A stretch of DNA of 64,000 nt from Gibbula magus (lineage: Eukaryota > Mollusca > Gastropoda > Trochida > Trochidae): NCBI GenBank assembly GCA_936450465.1, contig OW388291.1, positions 82,411,436-82,475,435 of the forward strand, read 5' to 3'. Shown piece by piece: positions 45,701 to 55,210 of this stretch. The notes below the pieces were generated by a model. It saw only the letters and a program-made list of their open reading frames with translations, was not told the origin of the DNA and did no database searches. Both the position numbers and the translations under genes were made by a program. Numbering within the stretch: the stretch's first letter is position 1; each line of letters starts with the position of its first letter.

Positions 45701-48700
45701 TCTGGTGTAACTGACCAGGGTGTGACTGGACGATCAGTTACCTGTTTGGTTTTCAGAGGAGCGTATTTATCCAAGAGGTCACGAAGAACACGGTCATATT
45801 GAGAAAGAAGGCAATTGACATCAGAAGGTGGATCCTGAACGAGAGTCGAGTTTGAAAGATCATTACGAAAAGCATCACGAAAAGCATATGCAAGTTAATT
45901 TTAATGTTTTGGCCCAATACATGTAACGGGCCATACAGTTACTGCACATAACATAGTCATAACACCTGGATTGGATGCATGTTGACATTTTGACACGCAT
46001 TTTTATGCAAAAATTTTTTTGGCTCAACTTACCCCGAGACTGACAAAACAATAAGCAATTGAAATAGTAATCAAAATCAGTCTATTTTTTAATCTCATAT
46101 CCAAAACTTAATAGCTGGATTTTCTTCAACCATTGTTTTTCGACACATATATGAGCACAAATCAAGAAGCATTCCAATGCCATTTATAATATGTGTGTCA
46201 ACAGGTGCTTTCAGACAGAAATTATTGAACTTGATAAAGAAATGAAGACATTACCGAACATGATAATATTGATATCTTATATCCTTAGAATAAACAACTA
46301 AATGCACTTCAATACTTTTTCACAGAAACAATCAACATTGAAGAAAGACATGTTTGAATTGCTTTCAGTCACAAATTATAAACTAACTTCATTATTTTCA
46401 AGAGCTTGTGGTTAAACGTAATACTAACTTATAAAATCGATATAAACTTATATCCACAAAAATCCAACAATTATTTGATAAAACTAAATTTGTTTCACCT
46501 CTAGTTTTGCTCTGTGCATAGACTGTGTGCTTTCAGGCACTATCATTTCAACATAGGTTTCTACAAATAATAGGACACTTAATCATGTGATGTATCACTG
46601 GGGTAAGTTGAGCCACTCCAGGCTGGCACAACTTACCCCATCATTACTGGCTCAACTAACCCCACCCTCCCCTATGGCCATGAGTACTCACAACCAAAAT
46701 TTCATTCACCTAGGTTCAATAGTTTCCGAGAAAACTTGTCCGGATTGAACACAATGACACTAAGTCCAAAAAGTGACGTTTCCATTGAAACGACACAAAA
46801 ATTAAATCTCAGAGAACTGGAAATTGTGTGTGCGCGATGGGAAGAACATGGTTAACAACTTACAAAGTTATGTTGGTGTGCCTTCGACGGCTTTTAAGAA
46901 AATTGACCGGACGGAAAGACGGACGGACGGAATGACCGCTATATACCCCCGCTTAGTTCGTAGCGGGGGTATAATTAAAACGTAAAACATTACAGTCCAT
47001 AATTACATGGATGAAAAGAATATATTATTCTTATGATTCTTTATCAGGAAAATTAATCTTTCGATTGAAGAGAAAGGAAGTCGCTACATGCTTATTTCGA
47101 AATAGTAACGTGTAGAAGATTGCGAATACAACGATATGATAGACCAGGAACTCTATTAGGATTTATTGAATCTATTAGGACGAGGAAGTTATAGACAATA
47201 CGCCTCCTTTGTGAGTAGACTCTAGACGGACGAGACTGTAGACGGGAGCTTATCTGGAGATGTTTCTTGTATTCATCTATACGATCTGGATCCATTCACT
47301 AAACGTGATCAAACGTAAATCTCAGATTGCAGCGACCACAATATGAAGAAATGTATATCGATATTCCTATATTATGTTACGTATCCATCTAACATTAAAC
47401 AGAACTGTCGATATAAATCTATTTAGATTGCGACGGCCAAATCTACGTTATTTCAACAATTCGTAAATTTTCCAAAAAACGTCGCATGTGCTGATATCAG
47501 AGCATCTCCATTCCCGAAAGGTAAACGAGTGGAATTTGCATAATTTTAATTTTCCACAATTTGAATTCTAAGCATTTGTCAATATTACTCAAGTATTGCC
47601 ATGGTTGCTCATCGCAGTCTCATTTGATGTAAATGTTGATGACAAACAAATGGTGGTTACCCCGAGTATTGGCACATCCACAAGAAACCCAATATCCCCT
47701 TCAAGCGACTAGCAAACACGTACGTCTACTTACGCCTTTAGTTTGCTTTATTAATCAATCTAGTTACGAAAGCGTTGTGAAATGTAGAAATTGATTAATT
47801 GATTTGGCCTTATAACGACAATGGTGGGGATATAATCGGAACATGAATGATGGGCTGTATGCGTTCGCTCCGTACAGACAAAATATGTTGACTAAAGACT
47901 CAGACTTGTGCCAGTGACGACCCAATTAAGTTTGGTAACGACAATACGATAATGACGTCCCAATGAAGGAATTACTTTATCATTGCAGAGATGTAAATAC
48001 TATCTAAACACCAATGTTCTGTCAATAATGAAAAACATAAAATAAAAAAAAACACCAGGTTCTTTGAAACAGTATTTCCTTTTTTGAAAGACACATTCAT
48101 GTCAAGTATTGTAGGAAATCATGGGTGGCGTGTTGGTCTGTATGTTTTTGTACGACATTGTATAACGTCATCCTACCTATAGCTACTCTTCGCTTGGAAC
48201 TTTTACTATGGCAGCTAGGTACAGCGTGAGACTGACATAAGGGAAAATGAATCAAACGTCAGCCAATCAAAAAACGAGTATTTTACTGTAAGGGAAGATA
48301 TTCCTGCAGTATCTGGTCACTAGTTCAACGTCCCGGCACCTCGCAACTCGCGCCAGTGTCCATCACTTCCTAGTGTAAGTGTTGCTGCATGTCGTTAACT
48401 TTTCTGTATCTGCAGCAGCACGAGCAAAGAAGTTCAGTTACAGAGTTCAGTTACAGAGTTCAGTTACAGAGTTCAGTTACAGAGTTCAGTTACAGAGTTC
48501 GAGTTCAGTTACAGAGTTCAGTTACAGAGATCAGTAACAGAGTTCAGTTACAGAGTTCAGTTACAGAGTTCAGTTACAGAGTTCAGTTACAGAGTTCAGT
48601 TACAGAGTTCGAGTTCAGTTACAGAGTTCAGTTACAGAGATCAGTTACAGAGTTCAGTTACAGAGTTCAGTTACAGACTTCAGTTACAGAGTTCAGTTAC

Positions 48701-51700
48701 AGAGTTCGGTTACAGAGATCAGTTACAGAGATCAGTTACAGAGTTCAGTTACAGAGTTCAGTTACAGAGTTCAGTTACAGAGTTCAGTTACAGAGATCAG
48801 TTACAGAGTTCAGTTACAGAGTTCAGTTACAGAGTTCAGTTACAGAGTTCACTTACAGAGTTCAGTTACAGAGATCAGTTACAGAGTTCAGTTACAGAGT
48901 TCAGTTACAGAGTTCAGTTACAGAGTTCAGTTACAGAGATCAGTTACAGAGTTCAGTTACAGAGTTCAGTTACAGAGTTCAGTTACAGAGATCAGTTACA
49001 GAGTTCAGTTACAGAGTTCAGTTACAGAGATCAGTTACAGAGTTCAGTTACAGAGATCAGTTACAGAGTTCAGTTACAGAGTTCAGTTACATTCAGTTAC
49101 AGAGTTCAGTTACAGAGATCAGTTACAGAGTTCAGTTACAGAGTTCAGTTACAGAGTTCAGTTACAGAGATCAGTTACAAAGTTCAGTTACAGAGTTCAG
49201 TTACAGAGTTCACTTACAGAGTTCAGTTACAGAGTTCAGTTACAGAGTTCAGTTACAGAGATCAGTTACAGAGTTCAGTTACAGAGTTCAGTTACAGAGT
49301 TCAGTTACAGAGATCAGTTACAGAGATCAGTTACAGAGTTCAGTTACAGAGTTCACTTACAGAGTTCACTTACAGAGTTCAGTTACAGAGTTCAGTTACA
49401 GAGTTCAGTTACAGAGTTCAGTTACAGAGTTCAGTTACAGAGGTCAGTTACAGAGATCAGTTACAGAGATCAGTTACAGAGTTCAGTTACAGAGTTCAGT
49501 TACAGAGTTCAGTTACAGAGTTCAGTTACAGAGATCAGTTACAGAGTTCAGTTACAGAGTTCAGTTACAGAGTTCAGTTACAGAGTTCAGTTACAGAGAT
49601 CAGTTACAGAGTTCACTTACAGAGTTCAGTTACAGAGTTCAGTTACAGAGATCAGTTACAGAGTTCAGTTACAGAGTTCAGTTACAGAGTTCAGTTACAG
49701 AGATCAGTTACAGAGTTCAGTTACAGAGTTCAGTTACAGAGTTCAGTTACAGAGATCAGTTACAGAGTTCAGTTACAGAGTTCAGTTACAGAGTTCAGTT
49801 ACAGAGATCAGTTACAGAGTTCAGTTACAGAGTTCAGTTACAGAGTTCAGTTACAGAGATCAGTTACAGAGTTCAGTAACAGAGATCAGTTACAGAGTTC
49901 AGTTACAGAGTTCAGTTACAGAGATCAGTTACAGAGATCAGTTACAGAGTTCAGTTACAGAGTTCAGTTACAGAGTTCAGTTACAGAGATCAGTTACAGA
50001 GTTCAGTTACAGAGTTCAGTTACAGAGATCAGTTACAGAGTTCAGTTACAGAGATCAGTTACAGAGTTCAGTTACAGAGTTCAGTTACAGAGTTCAGTTA
50101 CAGAGATCAGTTACAGAGTTCAGTTACAGAGTTCAGTTACAGAGTTCAGTTACAGAGATCAGTTACAGAGATCAGTTACAGAGTTCAGTTACAGAGTTCA
50201 CTTACAGAGTTCACTTACAGAGTTCAGTTACAGAGTTCAGTTACAGAGTTCAGTTACAGAGATCAGTTACAGAGTTCAGTTACAGAGTTCAGTTACAGAG
50301 TTCAGTTACAGAGATCAGTTACAGAGTTCAGTTACAGAGTTCAGTTACAGAGTTCAGTTACAGAGATCAGTTACAGAGTTCAGTTACAGAGTTCAGTTAC
50401 AGAGTTCAGTTACAGAGTTCAGTTACAGAGATCAGTTACAGAGTTCAGTTACAGAGTTCAGTTACAGAGTTCATTTACAGAGTTCAGTTACAGAGATCAG
50501 TTACAGAGTTCAGTTACAGAGTTCAGTTACAGAGTTCAGTTCAGTTACTACGCTCGCACAGAACAGTTAACGAAATGTGACGTGGCTTTGATAAGCCATT
50601 AATGAAGACTGGTGCGAATTAGAGGGGAAATTAGCAAATGTTCGCTTTGACGTCTTTCTACATCCTCGATTCCAGGTCAGCTGTACGGGACCCGACTCCG
50701 ATATGCTGCTATAGTGGTGTACACCTCGCTCAAGTACGGGACTCTCGGGTTCGAGACGGGCATACCTATCATTGATGCCTGGGAGGACTTCACCAGGAGA
50801 GAGGTATATGCTGTATATGACATTTCTTGGAGAAAATCGTTAACATCTAATGAATTAAAGAATGTCTCTATTTCATGCATTCTTGTAATAGTATCGATGT
50901 TATTAACTCCCAGAAAATACCTATTTGTGTTCACCAACGCTTTCATCAAATTTTTATCTTAAAAACCAGTATGACCACAATGTTATAAAAAGGTCTAGCT
51001 CTATTCTAGGCATGTTCCTCGGAGGTTTTATCTTATCTTATTATAACACATTCTCATTTGATTAGCTTATTAAGCTTATTAAGATCTCTAAAAAAAAGAA
51101 TAATTGAGAATGTTTGCGAAAAGATCCAAACAAACCGATCAACTGTCAAGTGTATGATATTCACGTTGTACAATAAGGCTATACTCTTCAGATCGCCACG
51201 TTGCCGCCCTCCCTCAGCGGTGGGTTCCAGTGTACCCCGGGTAGGAACGCCTGGCACTGGTTCAAGGTCCAGAAGGTAGGTACCCTAGTTATTGTTAACA
51301 TAAACATACATTGCATGTAGTATATTGTAGGAAATAGACCTAATTTATTGATCAATGTGGAACCACCAGCAAATAACGGAACTAAATAGTTAATACCAAC
51401 GCGTAGTGTATTGTTGACAACAATGGCTCTTTGTTTAAACTGTGCAAACGCATGTAAACTTTTCAAAGAGTAAAACAGCATCGTTGCTAAGCAACAAGTG
51501 AATTCTTCCGCACTGAAGGAAGCAAACAAAGCTGTTCAACCAAGTCCTGTCGTCTCTGATGTTTCAGAGCAACCAATCAGAAACGACGATTATTCAAAGT
51601 TATGGTTGAATTTGAAAATTATTAGTATTTATTACTCTTATGGACAGGAAATTGACAAATCTATCTGATTTGATGCAAAAGGGCCGGACTTGGGTAATCT

Positions 51701-53275
51701 TAAGCTTTTTCCGTATTTGAAATGTTATTGTTGTTGTGACCAGCACATGATTTTAAAGACTCGTCTAACATGCTTAGCTGTGGAATAAAGTGTTTATTTT
51801 TTTCTTCACTTTGTCTGTCCGTCATAAAATAACATATCTCATTTGCTAATCGTGCCAGCTTTAACAAGCTTGATGCATTTGTCTCTGTCCATGATTTCCA
51901 TATTATTCTGATATATGATCGTTTCTTTACTAAATCAATGTTTTAGTTTACCACGTAATTGCAGAACAAAATCTTCAGTGTTCGACGATAATGTATTTTT
52001 TGCACTTTAGGTGAAGTTAATTTTATAAATGGACAATACTAAAGATCCAATGTCGTATTTCAATCGTCAACGACTGATAAAATAGTTTAGCAACTTTATT
52101 CGTCAGTGGTGTAGGTTTACAATATAATAGAACAGAATCGGCGATATTTTCAGATTTTTGCACTTTTTGTGAGGTAAATTATATCATTGGACAATAACAA
52201 GAGTCCGATTTCTCATTTCAGTTGTTTCTGTTTTCTCATAAACTCTCCACTTTCAGACACTAGCCACTTCTGCCGTCCAGGGCATCATCATTGGCATATG
52301 TCTGGCATTTCCGGTACTCACCCTAGCAACCAGTAACGTATTTCTGGGTTTCCTAGCAACCGCTACGATTGCCTGTGTGACTGTAACCATAATCGGAATT
52401 ATTCCTCTGGCTGGATGGAAGTTAGGGGTAAGTTAGAGAAACCTATATTCAGTTATATTGTTATTAAATTGTTGAAACAATATTTAATAAAATGATATTT
52501 CACGGGTAAATGTATTTTCAGAGTCTGAGTGTAAGACTAAGTTTTGTTGCACGTCAGGATACCAGGATATGTTGGGATCTAATTGACCTGAGAAAATGAG
52601 ACTAGATTCTGTGAAACTCTCTTAATTGGTGCTGACAATGTGTAAAGTTTTTAGGGAATGGTACTCACGATTATCTTAGCTCTAAGAGAAAATCGAAAGG
52701 CCCTGTAATTTGAAATAATGTGTAGTATGTACAATTAATAACTTAAATATGACTTGGGGCTCTATCAGCCACTGAAAACTAGATAACTCATGCAACTCGC
52801 TGTGCAGACTTTATCAACTGATTTCCCCCTGCAGGTGCTGGAATCTCTAAACCTGTCTCTGGTTGTCGGTCTTGCTGTCGACTATGTCGTGCACCTGGCG
52901 GAGGGATACCATCTCTCACGTCACGAACATCGTCAAGGGCGCCTCCGCGACATGTTGGAGTCCGTTGGTATATCTGTCCTTTCCGGGGCTTGTACGACAC
53001 TGGGTGCCTCGCTGTTTATGCTGTTTGCAGTCATTCTCTTCTTTATGCAATTCGGTATATTCATGTTTTGCACAATCGGGTTTTCTCTATTCTACTCCTT
53101 GCTCTTGTTTGCGCCATTATTGGCGGTATGTGGCCCACAGGGGAATTTCGGATCACTTACCCCGCTATACGGCTGGATCAGGAATCGCTTTAAGGGGAAG
53201 AAGAAAACGGATGAAGATTGTCAGAAATGTGCGGGACGAGGCTTTCATCCAATCACATCGACAGAAAAATTTTAA
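29926..53275 (+). CDS. Patched/Dispatched-type RND membrane protein, gene B (complete, 10 exons)
   Basis: Ten exons join in phase into 1034 codons plus stop. Layout: cytosolic N-terminus (1-78); TM1 (about 79-95); first extracellular loop (to about 314); sterol-sensing domain TM2-TM6 (about 315-473) with GIGADDVFVYYDTW in TM4 (383-388 is GIGADD); Cys-rich CCRCCKRK after TM6 (484-491); TM7 (about 525-545); second extracellular loop with sequons NNTD, YNTT and GNYS; TM8-9; TM10 with GLAVDYVVH (G900, D904); TM11-12 and a short tail. The acidic residues of TM4 and TM10 form the cation pathway that drives RND export in Patched/Dispatched proteins. GADD in TM4 favours the Dispatched branch, which releases lipid-modified ligands, but the real substrate is unknown. 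The ATG has a good context (A at -3, G at +4). Introns total more than 20 kb of repeats. Confidence 0.92.
30580..31205. repeat. Dispersed repeat family, copy 2, with inverted parts
   Basis: AAGAAATAGATTTCATAATG at 30581 has its inverted copy at about 30675-30697. Further in, AAATTCAAACTTTGAAATTT (30697) pairs with the complement of about 31172-31200. The body shares TAATTGCGCAATGATA and the end CCAATCAGCA with 22990-23470. Confidence 0.7.
31827..32042. repeat. 33-bp tandem repeat of two sub-units
   Basis: Alternating CTCAACTCTACTGTATT (17) and CTCAGTTATCTGTATT (16), with a run of the 17-bp unit alone in the middle. The long overlapping frames here on both strands are repeat artefacts. Confidence 0.93.
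33050..33790 (+). repeat. Degenerate pearl-like element, copy 2
   Basis: Diverged units with AATCCCC..AAGGAGTCTGTACACAAGAT, ending GTCATGCAGTGCCATAAGCC then CATTGGACCTTTCAGACCTA, the worn 3' end of the 3250-4918 family. Confidence 0.65.
34040..34373 (+). repeat. Degenerate pearl-like element, copy 3
   Basis: Two units (AAATCTACAATTTAGAATA.. and AAATGTACAATTTAAAATA..), then GACGGACGGACGGACGCCGG, ACACCATATCAGG and GATGAGCTAAAA, the same 3' end as copy 1. Confidence 0.75.
36180..37618 (+). CDS. RND gene B exon 2 (TM1, loop 1, sterol-sensing domain, TM7)
   Basis: 1439 nt. The acceptor TCTGCCCACAG ends at 36179 and the donor AAT|GTAAGT follows at 37619. It begins GLTLSGHLFLVLLSLILVRT and contains GIGADDVFVYYDTWRAT and the CCRCCKRK segment. 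Uninterrupted except at the borders. Confidence 0.95.
37619..38954 (+). other. Intron 2 of RND gene B
   Basis: 1.3 kb, AT-rich, no feature recognised. Two stretches share GAAGACCTAAGTACTG / GAAGACCTTGGTACTG (38557 and 38718), a small degenerate duplication. Confidence 0.7.
38955..39179 (+). CDS. RND gene B exon 3
   Basis: 225 nt, phase 0-0, acceptor CTCTCTGCAG, donor CTG|GTGAGC. It encodes the start of extracellular loop 2 (DSVIEVALVWGLRDQDLSNC), with Cys residues that may form disulphides. Confidence 0.9.
39354..39479 (+). CDS. RND gene B exon 4
   Basis: 126 nt, acceptor ATCTCTGTGCAG, donor TCG|GTAAGT. It encodes ELCTKLRNMTDAESAPLKIR through LLDVDCFIADFDMFMS. Confidence 0.9.
39655..40460. 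repeat. (TAC)n trinucleotide tract, about 0.8 kb
   Basis: Almost entirely ACT/CTA triplets broken by ATAGC-type variants and by the spacer CTCCTTCTTTCTTTTACTAC, which recurs three times (about 39648, 39827, 40016). Near 40389-40426 the strand sense flips to TAG triplets, giving a hairpin. It lies in intron 4 of gene B; the Tyr/Val/Ser-rich frames here are artefacts. Confidence 0.95.
40602..40742 (+). CDS. RND gene B exon 5
   Basis: 141 nt, acceptor TGCTACACAG, donor GAG|GTAATA. It encodes SQSTDPKYNNTDLSLPISEI through FYRYFE with two N-glycosylation sequons, consistent with an extracellular loop. Confidence 0.9.
40977..41429. repeat. 45-bp minisatellite, about 10 copies
   Basis: Units contain CACGTGACGTTCCCTTCTCT and GGGGTTTACAATCTCTGGTA at exact 45-bp steps. 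CACGTG is a palindromic E-box and TGACGT a CRE half-site. Because 45 is a multiple of three, several frames stay open on both strands; these are not genes. In intron 5 of gene B. Confidence 0.95.
41711..41837 (+). CDS. RND gene B exon 6
   Basis: 127 nt, acceptor ATCTCTTTCAG, donor GCAG|GTGCGT, leaving phase 1. It encodes TGLSFWLYDGYSGNYSKQFV through DTKDVINVA. Confidence 0.9.
41878..42092. mobile_element. Hairpin MITE family, copy 1
   Basis: About 215 bp starting GGGCCGTGTTCAAGAGAGG and ending TATGGAACGGGGCC. One end is a large foldback (about 41885-41945); the body is rich in AGCGCTAC / GAGCGATTA words. Other copies lie at 54983-55210 (same orientation) and 62570-62798 (inverted). Confidence 0.85.
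43587..46672. mobile_element. DNA transposon with TA target duplication, carrying a LINE
   Basis: Inverted ends GGGGAGGGTGGGGTAAGTTG and its complement (one mismatch) are bordered by TA at 43585-43586 and 46673-46674. Removing it rebuilds the host repeat unit (AAGAG-TA-TGG, as in the sibling unit AAGAGTATAATC at 43225), which proves the borders. More GGGGTAAGTTGAGCC words lie inside both orientations near the right end (about 46021 and 46600). Without the LINE it is only about 0.8 kb, so it is non-autonomous. A TA duplication fits Tc1/mariner-like and some other superfamilies; the family is not assigned. Confidence 0.88.
43630..45897 (-). mobile_element. CR1/L2-group LINE, 5' truncated, one frameshift
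   Basis: On the minus strand coding starts abruptly near 45897, then LLDKYAPLKTKQ, NYRPVSNLSFLSKLVERAV, LLDLSSAFDTIDHSRLL, CGVPQGSVLGP, the catalytic HYADDSQLY, and a C-terminal region to the stop at 43725. The endonuclease is missing (5' truncation). One extra base in an A-run (T-run 45094-45099 on the plus strand) breaks the frame between LKK and PNLDQD; the RT frame is otherwise open for 462 codons. The 3' end has GCGCTTTGAGCA and an (ATT)n tail, as in CR1/Rex-like LINEs. A young copy, inserted into the 43587-46672 transposon. Confidence 0.92.
46977..48430. other. Intron 6, no feature recognised
   Basis: No gene or clear repeat. Confidence 0.5.
48431..50548. repeat. 13-bp satellite, about 2.1 kb
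   Basis: About 160 units of AGTTCAGTTACAG or the variant AGATCAGTTACAG. In the right half the GATC variant comes every fourth unit, a 52-bp higher-order period. A rare pair of CACTTAC variants occurs at 49351 and again at 50196, exactly 65 units (845 bp) apart, marking a large internal duplication. The plus strand has no stop in any phase, so a 496-codon frame appears; the minus strand has stops throughout. Confidence 0.97.
50676..50803 (+). CDS. RND gene B exon 7
   Basis: 128 nt, acceptor CGATTCCAG, donor GAG|GTATAT. It joins exon 6 to read INVAGQLYGTRLRYAAIVVY and ends IIDAWEDFTRRE. It lies 130 bp after the satellite. Confidence 0.9.
51192..51275 (+). CDS. RND gene B exon 8
   Basis: 84 nt, acceptor ACTCTTCAG, donor AAG|GTAGGT. 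It encodes IATLPPSLSGGFQCTPGRNA and WHWFKVQK. Confidence 0.88.
51276..52256 (+). other. Intron 8 of RND gene B
   Basis: 981 bp. Two stretches share ATAAAATAATTTAG/ACAATA..AAGA(G/T)CC wording (about 52020 and 52180), a small degenerate duplication. Nothing else. Confidence 0.6.
52257..52427 (+). CDS. RND gene B exon 9 (TM8-TM9)
   Basis: 171 nt, phase 0-0, acceptor CCACTTTCAG, donor GGG|GTAAGT. It encodes GICLAFPVLTLATSNVFLGF and ends PLAGWKLG. Confidence 0.92.
52835..53275 (+). CDS. RND gene B exon 10 (TM10-TM12, tail)
   Basis: Acceptor CCCCCTGCAG, stop at 53273-53275. It contains GLAVDYVVHLAEGYH, SGACTTLGASLFMLF, FGIFMFCTIGFSLFYSLL and a basic tail with a CQKC pair. Confidence 0.93.
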   Translation: MLESLNLSLVVGLAVDYVVHLAEGYHLSRHEHRQGRLRDMLESVGISVLSGACTTLGASLFMLFAVILFFMQFGIFMFCTIGFSLFYSLLLFAPLLAVCGPQGNFGSLTPLYGWIRNRFKGKKKTDEDCQKCAGRGFHPITSTEKF

Positions 53276-53449
53276 TGAATAGTTTGATATAATGAGTCCA
53301 AATTTAACTAAAATACTGAAAGGCAAAACATGTAAGTTAACTAAGTGTAAGGCAACATACGATCACGCCATAGTACTCGAAAGCAAATTGTTTTCACATC
53401 AAAACAGCATGATATCAGAAAATGATGACAAAAAATTAATATATTATTT

Positions 53450-53463
53450 AATAAATGAATAAA
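53450..53463 (+). promoter_or_regulatory. Poly(A) signals of RND gene B
   Basis: Two AATAAA hexamers (53450 and 53458), about 175 bases after the stop. Confidence 0.6.
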
Positions 53464-54982
53464 TGGAAAATACTAAATCAATTCAGAATACATTACACAC
53501 GGTCCACTTGATACCAGATGGACGGGATTTGAAGAGTTTTGACTGAACCATAGCTAATTACCGTTATGATGCAAACATTTGTAACTATTAATTTCACAAA
53601 CCAAACAATCAAAATGCATTAGGCTAAGTCGGGGAAAATAAATGTAGCAAATGTAAACTAGGAATATATCCCAAATCAAACAAAACTATAGTACACAGAG
53701 TAACACAAGTAGTTCTTACACCTCCATGTAACGTATCTTTTGGTTCAATGCGGTCAGTTGTAAGTTGTAACCATAGATGAAATAGAACATAATTTTGAAG
53801 ATTTTTATTAATTAATAGTAATATTAACATGTTACGTCAGTAAGCCTAACTATAACCAAGGGCTACAAACAAATCCAATGAAGCGTCAACATACATTAAA
53901 ACGTACTTAGTGTTTAGCAGATAATGAGAATTCAATGGTGCCAAACCCCTCATCAGCCAAGTGCAGTTTAATTACACAATGGTTAAGCAAAGAGACGTCA
54001 GTAACGAGGTGCGAGTCCCAGTAGATCAGCTGCAAGGCGACGAGGCACATTAAGTTAGGAATGAAGTCAACTCAGACATTTACCTACATCAACTACACTC
54101 ACACTACTGATGATACAAGAACATTATTCTAAATCATTGAGGAAATAAAATTTTAGTGAAACATATTAGGCCAGTTTTCATTAATGAAGCGATATAACGA
54201 TCGGATTCTGTCACAAGTGTGACTTGTTTAATAGTTCTTACCTTATTGAACTTGATACTTTTCGTTTATCATGTATCAATTTATCAGGGGATACTTTTAC
54301 AATCCTTTTACGAAATTTGTTTTATTCAGTAATGTTCGTGATATAGAAAATAACCAAGGGATGTTGAATTAACTATGTTCCTATTGTTCAACAATCGTTT
54401 GCACGGTTTGTTAATATTTTGGAGGACCAGTATGCTGTTATTTGTCGGCAGTAGTTCGTGATAGTCATGTGCTTCGTACTTTCCTTGGTAGACGTGATGT
54501 AATCCGAATATGATATGGGGAACTTACGTCTTATCGCTTTAAATTTACAAGGATTTAAACTAGTTATTTGCAGAATGTATCGTATTGATGAATAATTGAA
54601 ACATAATTATACATAGCAACCTTATTTTACGAAACCCATTATCGAGTCTCTCTGCTTTTTTTACATTTTCTTCTGTTGTTGAACCTAATGATACTATTCA
54701 TATTTGTTTATATTATTTACATTATGATTATTATTATTATTACGGTTTTAGAAAAAAAAAATGAATATTTCCAGATAGAAAATGAACAAATGTAACATTG
54801 TTATATTTTGGAAACCAGCATCTGCAGCTGTACTTGTGTAATCCCCTTATAGCAATGTGAGGTTGTGACAATGTCGCTTATGAGCTCTCACCATTCTGTA
54901 ACGTAGCCTGCTTTATTTCTTTCGCTTCTCTTGAAAATTGTCCTCGATATTTTCAAAGCGAAGAAATTGAAGTAAAGTAGTC
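53464..54982. other. Intergenic
   Basis: AT-rich. The only coding-like stretch is the minus-strand candidate at 53907-54029. Confidence 0.45.
53907..54029 (-). CDS. Possible last exon, unknown gene
   Basis: On the minus strand the acceptor-like CCTCGTCGCCTTGCAG precedes 40 open codons, LIYWDSHLVTDVSLLNHCVI then KLHLADEGFGTIEFSLSAKH, and a TAA. No upstream exon was found to the right and no family was recognised; a chance frame of this length is quite possible. Confidence 0.22.
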   Translation of the reverse strand: MIYWDSHLVTDVSLLNHCVIKLHLADEGFGTIEFSLSAKH

Positions 54983-55210
54983 AGGGTCGTGTTCAAGAGA
55001 GATTTCAAAGTAATCGCTAAATTAGTAATTTCTTTTAAACCTCACTTGAACGCGATTGCTCAATGTAGCGCTACGTAGCAAAGCGAGCGAACTTTGAGGT
55101 TTTGCACCATGTCGTTCAGAAGAGAATGAGCACTACTTGAGCGTTATTTGAGCGCTACATTGAGCAATCAATGAGCGATTATAAGCGCTCGCTGTTATGG
55201 ATCGGGGCCC
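54983..55210. mobile_element. Hairpin MITE family, copy 2
   Basis: Same ends and interior as 41878-42092, with a small tandem gain (GAGCGTTATTTGAGCGCTAC). The foldback is worn. About 150 bp downstream, GGATAAAGTTTATTGAACCT (about 55365) looks like a LINE tail. Confidence 0.85.

Larger units (their letters stand above)
42985..46976 (+). mobile_element. Pearl-like element interrupted by a nested transposon
   Basis: Units about 177 bp long, marked by CATCACAG at 43131, 43309 and 43486, share GGCCATAACTCCGT and AACTCGATGAAGAG. After the insertion at 43587-46672 the unit resumes (TTTCATTCACCTAGGTTCAA), and the element ends with GGACGGAAAGACGGACGGAC and a perfect hairpin with 12-bp arms (46942-46973: TATACCCCCGCT, 8-base loop). 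Confidence 0.8.
41838..50675 (+). other. Intron 6 of RND gene B (8.8 kb)
   Basis: Carries a hairpin MITE, a possible LINE tail (AATAAAGAATTGAATTGAAC near 42656), the nested 42985-46976 element and the 13-bp satellite. 46977-48430 shows nothing recognisable. Confidence 0.85.

Noticed and set aside
46942..46973. Rho-independent terminator-like hairpin
   Set aside because: In a eukaryotic genome at the end of a repeat family; it is the 3' end of the element.
48389..49879. 496-codon open frame on the plus strand
   Set aside because: It is the 13-bp satellite read through; the unit has no stop in any plus phase. It lies in an intron and has no domain.
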